Positions 58,013-64,000 of a stretch of 64,000 bases of DNA are shown one piece after another. The notes under the pieces were generated by a model. The model saw nothing but the letters and a program-made list of their open reading frames with translations, made no database searches and was not told the DNA's origin. This DNA is from Anditalea andensis (GTDB taxonomy: Bacteria; Bacteroidota; Bacteroidia; Cytophagales; Cyclobacteriaceae). Where the stretch lies: positions 1 to 64,000 of the forward strand of contig NZ_JMIH01000039.1 in assembly GCF_000714815.1 (NCBI RefSeq). The letters are read 5' to 3'. Both the position numbers and the translations under genes were made by a program. Position 1 is the stretch's first letter; each line of letters starts with the position of its first letter.

Positions 58013-59719
58013 ATGAGTAACCTTAATATTAAAGCAGTGGCTGAGCATACTTATGATGCCATTGTAGTCGGCTCCGGCATTAGCGGCGGTTTTGCAGCCA
58101 AAGAACTTTGTGAAAAAGGATTAAAAACACTGGTGCTTGAAAGAGGACATCTGGTCACACATTTAGAGGATTATGTATCCATGAATAAGGATCCCTGGGA
58201 GTTTGAAAATTTTAACAGATTGACCTATAAAGACAGGGAAGATTTTTTTGTGCAGGCCAGAAGTGGTTTTGTAGGCGAAGAAAACAAGCATTTTTACCAT
58301 AATGATAAGGCAGATCCATATGAGGAAAAGCAGGGTTTTGACTGGATTCGTGCTGATGTAGTCGGTGGCCGTTCTTTACTTTGGGGACGCCAGTGCTATC
58401 GCTGGTCCGATCTTGATTTTGAAGCCAATGCAAAGGACGGCCATGGTGTGGACTGGCCCATAAGATATAAAGATCTAGCTCCATGGTATGATTATGTAGA
58501 GGGATATGTAGGGGTGTCTGGCGAAAAAATGGGCCTAACACATGTTCCAGATGGTAATTTTCTACCTCCCATGGATATGAATTGCCTCGAAAAGCACATT
58601 AAAAAAGAAATAGAAAGTAAATTTCGTTTCAGGCATATGACCATAGGCCGTGTGGCAAATTTGACAAAAGAACACAATGGACGAGGAGCATGCCAGTCCA
58701 GAAACCGCTGCTCTAGGGGCTGTCCGTATGGGGCATATTACAGTAGTAATGCTGTAGCCCTTCCTGATGCAGCCAAAACAGGGAATATGACGCTCCGACC
58801 CAATAGTATGGTGCATTCGGTAATCTATGACGAGCAATCCGGCAAGGCCAGAGGCGTAAGAATAGTAGACCGCGAGTCAAAAGAAATGATCGAATATTAT
58901 GCTAGGATAATTTTCCTTAATGCTTCTGCTCCCGGTACTGCCGCGATTATGCTCAATTCTACATCAGATAGATTTCCTAATGGTATAGGTAATGACAGTG
59001 GCGAATTGGGTCATAATATCATGGACCATCACTATAGACTGGGGGCTTCAGGGACTTTTGATGGATTTGAAGAAGTATATTACCAAGGTCGCAGACCAAA
59101 TGGTATCTATATTCCCCGTTTTAGAAATATCAATGAACAGACCAAAACAGCTGCGTTTTTACGTGGATACGGTTATCAGGGTGGTGCGAGCCGGACAAAT
59201 TGGGCCCGCGGTGCAAATGATAAAGCATTTGGGGCCAATTTCAAAGACAATTTGGTGCAGGCTGGGCCTTGGAGCTTTAGTATCACAGGATTTGGGGAAG
59301 TCCTACCGTATCATGACAACCATATGTACCTCGATCAAAACCAAAAGGATCAGTGGGGATTGCCCAAAATGGTCTTTGACGCACGCTATAGAGAAAATGA
59401 AATGGCCATGAGGGAATATATCAAATCTGATGCTGCTGAAATGTTGGAAGCTGCAGGATTGAAAAATGTCCATACATGGGATAACATAGGCTCCATAGGA
59501 ATAGGAGTCCATGAGATGGGCATGGCGAGGATGGGAAAAAATCCTAAAAGCTCCGTTCTGAACAAAAACAACCAAGTACATAATGTGCCTAATGTCTATG
59601 TGACAGATGGCGCCTGTATGACATCTTCAGGGTCTCAAAACCCCTCTATTACTTATCTGGCACTTACTGCTAGAGCGGTGGATCATGCCATCAAAGAACT
59701 TAACCGTACCAATTTATAG
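58013..59719 (+). CDS. GMC oxidoreductase (glycoside 3-dehydrogenase-type subunit)
   Basis: 568 residues. The FAD-binding motif is VVGSGISGGFAAKELCEKG (about residues 18-36). The FAD-contact GGRSLLWGRQCYRW (about 118-131) is present. A cysteine-rich loop GACQSRNRCSRGCPYG (about 223-238; C-x5-C-x3-C) may hold an iron-sulfur cluster, as in related glucose and glycoside dehydrogenases. The catalytic region is GVHEMGMARMG and SSGSQNPSITYLAL near the C-terminus. It is followed by a gluconate-2-dehydrogenase-subunit-3-like partner, the arrangement of periplasmic glycoside 3-dehydrogenases. No cytochrome is next to it. Confidence 0.85.
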   Translation: MSNLNIKAVAEHTYDAIVVGSGISGGFAAKELCEKGLKTLVLERGHLVTHLEDYVSMNKDPWEFENFNRLTYKDREDFFVQARSGFVGEENKHFYHNDKADPYEEKQGFDWIRADVVGGRSLLWGRQCYRWSDLDFEANAKDGHGVDWPIRYKDLAPWYDYVEGYVGVSGEKMGLTHVPDGNFLPPMDMNCLEKHIKKEIESKFRFRHMTIGRVANLTKEHNGRGACQSRNRCSRGCPYGAYYSSNAVALPDAAKTGNMTLRPNSMVHSVIYDEQSGKARGVRIVDRESKEMIEYYARIIFLNASAPGTAAIMLNSTSDRFPNGIGNDSGELGHNIMDHHYRLGASGTFDGFEEVYYQGRRPNGIYIPRFRNINEQTKTAAFLRGYGYQGGASRTNWARGANDKAFGANFKDNLVQAGPWSFSITGFGEVLPYHDNHMYLDQNQKDQWGLPKMVFDARYRENEMAMREYIKSDAAEMLEAAGLKNVHTWDNIGSIGIGVHEMGMARMGKNPKSSVLNKNNQVHNVPNVYVTDGACMTSSGSQNPSITYLALTARAVDHAIKELNRTNL

Positions 59720-59729
59720 CCTATTAAAT

Positions 59730-60323
59730 ATGAACAGAAGAGAAGCATTGAAAGGAACTGCCATGATATTGGGTTATGCTTTGACGGGCAGTACCATAGC
59801 CACCTTAATCCAGTCATGCGAACCCGGTAGTAAACTTTCGTGGACACCACAAGTAATCAGCGAGGGACAAGCCAAAACTCTTTCAGCCCTGATAGATAGG
59901 ATCCTTCCTTCCACAGATACTCCCGGAGGAATAGAAGTTGGTGTAGACCGATTTATAGATAAAATTCTTTGCCAGGTATTCCCAGTGGATGTACAAGAAA
60001 GTTTTTCAACTGGTATTGATATTTTTAACCAATATGCCAAAGCACAATATGGACAGCAATTTATAAAACTTAGCCATGTGGAACAGGATGCCATAATATC
60101 GGCAGTTGAAGAAAAGTCAGACCCACTGCCCGGATCACTGTGGAATTTATCTGTGAAAGATGCTGCAGACTTTCCATTTTACAGAATGACCAAAGAATTA
60201 GCCCTTATCGGTTATTTCCAGTCTGAAAGGATCAGTAAAGAAGTCCTTAAATATAATCCCATACCGGGGCCTTATATCGGATGCCTACCTTATAGTGAGG
60301 TAGGAAGTAACTGGTCGGAATGA
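59730..60323 (+). CDS. Gluconate 2-dehydrogenase subunit 3-like protein
   Basis: About 197 residues from MNRREALKG, a twin-arginine signal that also ends in a possible lipobox (IQSCEPG). The mature part matches the gluconate-2-dehydrogenase subunit 3 family: LSALIDRILPSTDTPGGIEVGVDRFID (about residues 52-78). It is the small partner required for Tat export and maturation of the GMC flavoprotein, whose own N-terminus has no Tat signal. It lies 10 bases after the GMC gene. Confidence 0.88.
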   Translation: MNRREALKGTAMILGYALTGSTIATLIQSCEPGSKLSWTPQVISEGQAKTLSALIDRILPSTDTPGGIEVGVDRFIDKILCQVFPVDVQESFSTGIDIFNQYAKAQYGQQFIKLSHVEQDAIISAVEEKSDPLPGSLWNLSVKDAADFPFYRMTKELALIGYFQSERISKEVLKYNPIPGPYIGCLPYSEVGSNWSE

Positions 60324-60501
60324 TTACCGATATTAAAAAAACAATTTTCAGTTTACAGGTATTTAATACGGTATTAAAAAAATTTAATTAACAATCTGAC
60401 ATTCACCTCATTAATTTCCTTGTACGGAAGCCAAAGAAATCTATCTGTAGGTAAATTACTAAGGCTAAACAAGATATATATCTCCATAGGATCTCTAAAA
60501 A

Positions 60502-60543
60502 GTAAAGAATGCAAATGCAGACTACTGCAAATGCATTCTTTAC
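60502..60543 (-). terminator. Terminator hairpin for the minus strand
   Basis: GTAAAGAATGCA pairs with TGCATTCTTTAC, with a 3-base internal mismatch and a further GCAG/CTGC. On the minus strand it is followed by TTTTTA. It lies 45 bases below the Gfo/Idh/MocA gene. Confidence 0.75.
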
Positions 60544-60587
60544 CTCTTCTCTTATTTATGAGGTAATCATTATCTATTGCAATTATA

Positions 60588-61736
60588 TTATAGTTCCAAA
60601 GAAATTCTTTGGCCTCCATTGGCAGCAGATTCGTATATAGCTTCTATTATTCTTACATCCCTCAATCCCATTTCACCAGGTACAGGAGTATTAGGATCAT
60701 TATTAAGGACACGCTGGGCAAAATCATCCATCTGAAGTGCCTGCTGGTTTACTTGCCCATGATGGATTACCCTTTCATGGGTCTCTCCTCTTTGACCGCT
60801 ATAGTAAAAAGCTGGAGTAAGTTCAAAATAACCCTCCTCTGTCTCCGCCCGGTGACTATCCTCATCTGCCCAAAAATTGCTTTCGCACTTGGCTACCGCA
60901 CCACTAGGAAATTCCAGTTCAAATTCCATAGCTTCGTCGACATCATTAAATATGTCTGGTCTTTGTTTTGTCAGTTCATTAGCAGTGACCGCTATTGGGT
61001 TCTCTCCTATGGTATAAATCGCTGCCTGAATATTATAAATTCCCATATCCCAAACCGAACCTCCGCCCAGCGCTCTTCTCGCTCTCCAGTTTTCCGGATC
61101 ATCGACATATAATTTAAAATCACTTTCAATTTCAGTAACCCGGCCGTAAACCATATCTCTTCCCAAGTGCATAATCTCCTGATGATAGGGGTCAAAATGC
61201 AACCTGTACCCTACAGACATAAGCTTACCTGCTGCATCACGGGCTGCTATCATCTGTTCAGCTTCAGCTACAGATGGAGCTATAGGCTTTTCACAAATTA
61301 CATGTTTCCCTGCCTGAAATGCCCTGATAGCAAATTCTGGATGTAGGGCTGGAGGAAGCACTAAATAAATGACATCAATATCATCATTATGAGCTATCTC
61401 GTCAAAGTTATCGTAGTTGTAAATGTTTTCAGCTGGAAAACCATACTTCTTTTGAAATCGAGTACCAGATTCGGGAGTTCCAGTCACCACGCCAGCCAAT
61501 CTACAATATTGGGTTTCCAGTAGTGCAGGTCCTAACTGATCTGTACTGTATTCGCCTAACCCCACTAGCGCTATCCCCACCTGTCTGTCAGGTGCTGCTT
61601 GTATAGGACCATCATTTTCTTGCGTACAGGATTGACCAATTAATGCTGGCGCTACAAATGCTGAAGCCCCTACCCCTAATGAGAAATTTTTTAAAAAATT
61701 CCTGCGCGATTTGTTCTGGTTAGTAAATTTCTTCAT
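60588..61736 (-). CDS. Tat-exported Gfo/Idh/MocA oxidoreductase
   Basis: 382 residues. The N-terminus KSRRNFLKNFSLGVGASAFVAPALIG is a twin-arginine signal. The NAD(P) Rossmann part has ALVGLGEYSTDQLGPAL (about residues 55-71), and VICEKPIAPSV (about 139-149) holds the catalytic Lys. The C-terminal sheet domain has VWDMGIYNIQAAIY. It is a glucose-fructose-oxidoreductase-like enzyme with tightly bound cofactor in the periplasm. It faces the GMC pair and may act in the same sugar-oxidation route, converting 3-keto or related sugars. Confidence 0.88.
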   Translation of the reverse strand: MKKFTNQNKSRRNFLKNFSLGVGASAFVAPALIGQSCTQENDGPIQAAPDRQVGIALVGLGEYSTDQLGPALLETQYCRLAGVVTGTPESGTRFQKKYGFPAENIYNYDNFDEIAHNDDIDVIYLVLPPALHPEFAIRAFQAGKHVICEKPIAPSVAEAEQMIAARDAAGKLMSVGYRLHFDPYHQEIMHLGRDMVYGRVTEIESDFKLYVDDPENWRARRALGGGSVWDMGIYNIQAAIYTIGENPIAVTANELTKQRPDIFNDVDEAMEFELEFPSGAVAKCESNFWADEDSHRAETEEGYFELTPAFYYSGQRGETHERVIHHGQVNQQALQMDDFAQRVLNNDPNTPVPGEMGLRDVRIIEAIYESAANGGQRISLEL

Positions 61737-62061
61737 AATTCTAGCTTAAAAGGTTTTTAGTGAATGATAATTTCTTATTCTGTTTTTCAAACACCAAACC
61801 AGTCAAATATTAATTGTATTAAACCATAAAATTTCTTAAAAATTAACTATTATTTTATATATATTATATGAAAAATTATATTATATGCCATTTAAATAAT
61901 TATGTTATTGTATCCTAAAATAGCCATATTGAGTAAAATGTTCTATAAAGGGCAACAGGAATATGACTATATTACTTTATTCAATAAAAATAAAAAATGG
62001 TTATATTAATACTTAAATGTATTAAGTTTATATTATCCGTTTACACAATGACCTTTGATTT
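61737..62061. other. AT-rich divergent promoter interval
   Basis: About 325 bases, very AT-rich, between the divergent oxidoreductase and DUF6807 genes. No clear -7 box is assigned and no repeat is seen. Confidence 0.4.
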
Positions 62062-63264
62062 ATGACCTTTTTATTTTTATTATTGTATAATATCTTTTTA
62101 GCTTATCAAACTCCTATTAAATGTTTTGAACTCCGCTCAGAAGGTATTGATAGAAGCCAATTACCCATTTTTATTATCAGCGAATTATCTTACGATGATC
62201 AGTACGATTACTATCTGGAAGATCTTTTAAGCAAAAAAGAATATCCCGTACAATTCTCAGATGACCAAACCTTAATAACTTGGATAGAGGAATTTCCCCC
62301 TAATCAAACCATACGGGTAGCACTGAAGAAAAGAATAGAAAAAAAGACTTCTTTGACTACAAAAATAAATTTTCATCAAGACAATAATGGAATATTGGCG
62401 ACCACGGAAGGAAAGCCCATACTTTTTTATCAAAGCAAAGTAACAGGGCCAGAAGGTAATCATGCTGAATACTATAATCGAAGTGGATTTATTCATCCGC
62501 TATATAGTCCTGCTGGTAAAATACTAACAGATGGCTTTCCCAAAGGTCATACCCATCAAAACGGAATATTCAATGCATGGACCAATACTACATATGATGG
62601 CGAGCACCTTGACTTCTGGAACAGACAAAAGGGCCTCGGTACAATTCAACATGAAAAATCGATTACCGTTCACCCAGGAAAAATTTCCGGGAAAATGGTC
62701 ACTATTATCAGACATATCAGCTTACTCCATGGTCCCATTATAGAAGAAAAATGGACAATAAAAATATACGGAACAGAAAAATACTACATGTTTGACCTTT
62801 GGTCAGAACAGGTAAACATTAGTCAAGACACTTTATTTTTAAATGAACATGATTATGGAGGTATGGCATTTAGAGGAAGTAAATCGTGGAATAGGGATGA
62901 TTCAGTCCATTTTAGTAATACATGGCAAGTATTGACAAGTGAGGGATTAACAAATGAAACAGCTAACCATTCAAAGGCTGCTTGGGTAAATGTCTACGGA
63001 ATCATTGATGAATCAAATGCAGGCCTGGCTGTATTTGGGTTTCCCAGTAATTTCAGAGCTCCGCAGTCCGTCAGGGTACACCCAGATATGCCTTACTGGG
63101 TATATACCCCTGTAGCCGAAGGAGCTTTCTATATAATACCCGGCCAAAAATACATCAGCAGATACCGGTATATAACTCATGACGGATCTATTGACTTGAC
63201 AGAATTGAACAGGATTCAATCAGATCTCTCACAACCGGTAAAAGTAAAGACAATCAGGCGATGA
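62062..63264 (+). CDS. DUF6807/PmoA family protein
   Basis: 400 residues with a hydrophobic N-terminus that could be a signal peptide (MTFLFLLLYNIFLAYQ). The body matches the DUF6807 (formerly PmoA-like) family: SGFIHPLYSPAGKILTDGFPKGHTHQNGIFNAW (about residues 143-175) and HDYGGMAFRGSKSW (about 269-282), with His residues likely binding a metal or sugar. The fold is a beta-sandwich of the galactose-mutarotase type. Members lie in sugar-catabolism loci; the reaction is not established. Confidence 0.85.
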   Translation: MTFLFLLLYNIFLAYQTPIKCFELRSEGIDRSQLPIFIISELSYDDQYDYYLEDLLSKKEYPVQFSDDQTLITWIEEFPPNQTIRVALKKRIEKKTSLTTKINFHQDNNGILATTEGKPILFYQSKVTGPEGNHAEYYNRSGFIHPLYSPAGKILTDGFPKGHTHQNGIFNAWTNTTYDGEHLDFWNRQKGLGTIQHEKSITVHPGKISGKMVTIIRHISLLHGPIIEEKWTIKIYGTEKYYMFDLWSEQVNISQDTLFLNEHDYGGMAFRGSKSWNRDDSVHFSNTWQVLTSEGLTNETANHSKAAWVNVYGIIDESNAGLAVFGFPSNFRAPQSVRVHPDMPYWVYTPVAEGAFYIIPGQKYISRYRYITHDGSIDLTELNRIQSDLSQPVKVKTIRR

Positions 63265-63855
63265 TATGTGTGGCTTCAAAACCACATAAAAAAAGCCCAC
63301 TTTAACATAAGTAGGCCTTTAATGGGATAAAGTCAAAATAGCGAGCTTATTTAAATATATATATATTTATCCAATATGTTATAAATATCAGTTTAATTAT
63401 TTTTTATCATTACAAAACACATTCTATATTTTAAATCGCATTCTTATTTTATACTATCCACAGCCATGTTTTGGCTTAATACGATGTAATCATATAATAA
63501 TACACTAGACACGATTTGCATTCGGATCCAATTTATTTTTTTCATGATGGACAATTTTTTCTAAAAGTGCCAAATGGATAGAACTTTCGTACCTGACTTA
63601 CTCCGAACACTGACTGATAAATCCATTGTTTTTTATTTACCTGTAAAGTCATCAGCGACATATAACTGATCCAAAATATAAGGAGCGTACCTCCTACTCG
63701 GTTACATGTACCCTGGGTGCAGCACATATTTATCCTCATTCAAACCTTTCCTAAAAGCATTATCCATATGAAATTTCAATATTTCTAGTAATTCCAATAA
63801 AAGGTCTAACCTAAAATTATCATTTACTCTATTACCATCTATCGCATCTTCAATT
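63265..63855. other. Gene-free interval
   Basis: A weak, imperfect hairpin (AAAGCCCACTT/AAGTAGGCCTTT) lies at 63289-63321 and may end the DUF6807 transcript. The remainder is AT-rich. A 65-codon minus-strand frame (63542-63739) has no recognised family and is not supported. Confidence 0.4.
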
Positions 63856-64000
63856 CTAAAATGTTTTCCCAATCATCGTCTCCTCCAAAACCGACCCTCC
63901 TTCATTCAGTCCTCCCATGTCTATATATATAAAATCCAGCAGTACACCTGGATCTATCATATGGATTTTAAGAGTATGCTTTCCGGGTGCCATTTTTCCT
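63856..64000 (-). CDS. C-terminal end of a GH115-type glycosidase (partial)
   Basis: The last 47 codons of a minus-strand gene that extends beyond the window. GKHTLKIHMIDPGVLLDFIYIDMGGL (frame read from 63999) matches the closing strands of the C-terminal domain of GH115 xylan alpha-1,2-glucuronidases and related sugar-binding sandwich domains. The catalytic part is outside the window, so the enzyme identity is only suggested. Its position next to the DUF6807 and oxidoreductase genes fits a glycan or uronate utilisation locus. Confidence 0.45.
   Translation of the reverse strand, partial: GKMAPGKHTLKIHMIDPGVLLDFIYIDMGGLNEGGSVLEETMIGKTF

Noticed and set aside
60374-60619. 81-codon minus-strand frame below the Gfo/Idh/MocA gene
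   Set aside because: It spans the terminator hairpin and overlaps the end of a real gene in another frame, so it is a chance ORF.
63542-63739. 65-codon minus-strand frame near the window end
   Set aside because: No family, no signal and no link in frame with the GH115-like C-terminus at 63856-64000.

Overview
The window is AT-rich chromosomal DNA that looks like a free-living member of the Bacteroidota, probably Cytophagales-like. The sequence shows several promoters with the Bacteroidota -7 box (TAnnTTTG), almost no Shine-Dalgarno sequences, many secreted proteins with lipobox or twin-arginine leaders, and Bacteroidota-type families (DUF3891, YbiT-type ABC-F, REC-cyclase proteins, VapE/primase element remnants). 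The genus is not determinable from the sequence alone.

Layout. 1-6.8 kb: tandem tRNA-Asp genes, a HipA-like kinase/DUF3037 pair, an ABC-F protein, a sodium:solute symporter, an RlmI-type methyltransferase and a DUF3891 protein. 7-17 kb: housekeeping and secreted genes (LhgO, YheT hydrolase, Hpt protein, HI0933-like flavoprotein, a secreted or anchored nuclease, a CxxC-repeat protein, a TPR lipoprotein, DapD, a glycosyltransferase). 17.3-25.1 kb: a tightly packed plus-strand operon running from a DtxR/MntR regulator through a TroABCD-type Mn/Zn ABC transporter, whose first permease carries a DtxR-like tail, to a catalytically degenerate serine-hydrolase homologue, a thioredoxin-like protein and mnmE.

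25.07-34.73 kb: an integrative element sitting in the 3' end of mnmE. It is bounded by a 15-bp imperfect direct repeat that encodes the last MnmE residues (CIGK-stop) at both ends. It has a tyrosine recombinase next to attL, integrase-arm-like repeats at both ends, a membrane protein, an excisionase-like HTH protein, broken primase and VapE-type helicase genes, cargo envelope proteins and a YhcG/DUF1016 nuclease. The replication and mobilisation part is clearly decaying.

34.8-43.1 kb: an APH-like kinase, an HD hydrolase, a YitT protein, a histidine kinase/response regulator/REC-adenylate cyclase signalling operon, and a TPP riboswitch before a lone thiC. 43.1-52 kb: DUF2382 and PRC-barrel stress-type proteins, an esterase, a possible FtsZ-related fragment, DUF805, fasciclin and TVP38 membrane proteins, and a Tat-exported Gfo/Idh/MocA oxidoreductase. 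51.9-57.2 kb: a sigma factor, a small membrane protein that may be its anti-sigma factor and a periplasmic LTxxQ-like/plug-like fusion protein, then an S41 peptidase, an outer-membrane protein and an L,D-transpeptidase.

58-64 kb: a sugar-oxidation locus with a GMC flavoprotein and its gluconate-2-dehydrogenase-subunit-3-like partner (the layout of glycoside 3-dehydrogenases), a second exported Gfo/Idh/MocA oxidoreductase, a DUF6807/PmoA-family protein, and the C-terminal end of what looks like a GH115-type glycosidase running off the window.

The most unusual items are the mnmE-targeted element, the metal-uptake operon with its operator pair, permease-regulator fusion and dead hydrolase homologue, and the sigma/LTxxQ-plug cassette. 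All functions are inferred from sequence recognised by eye; no database search was run.
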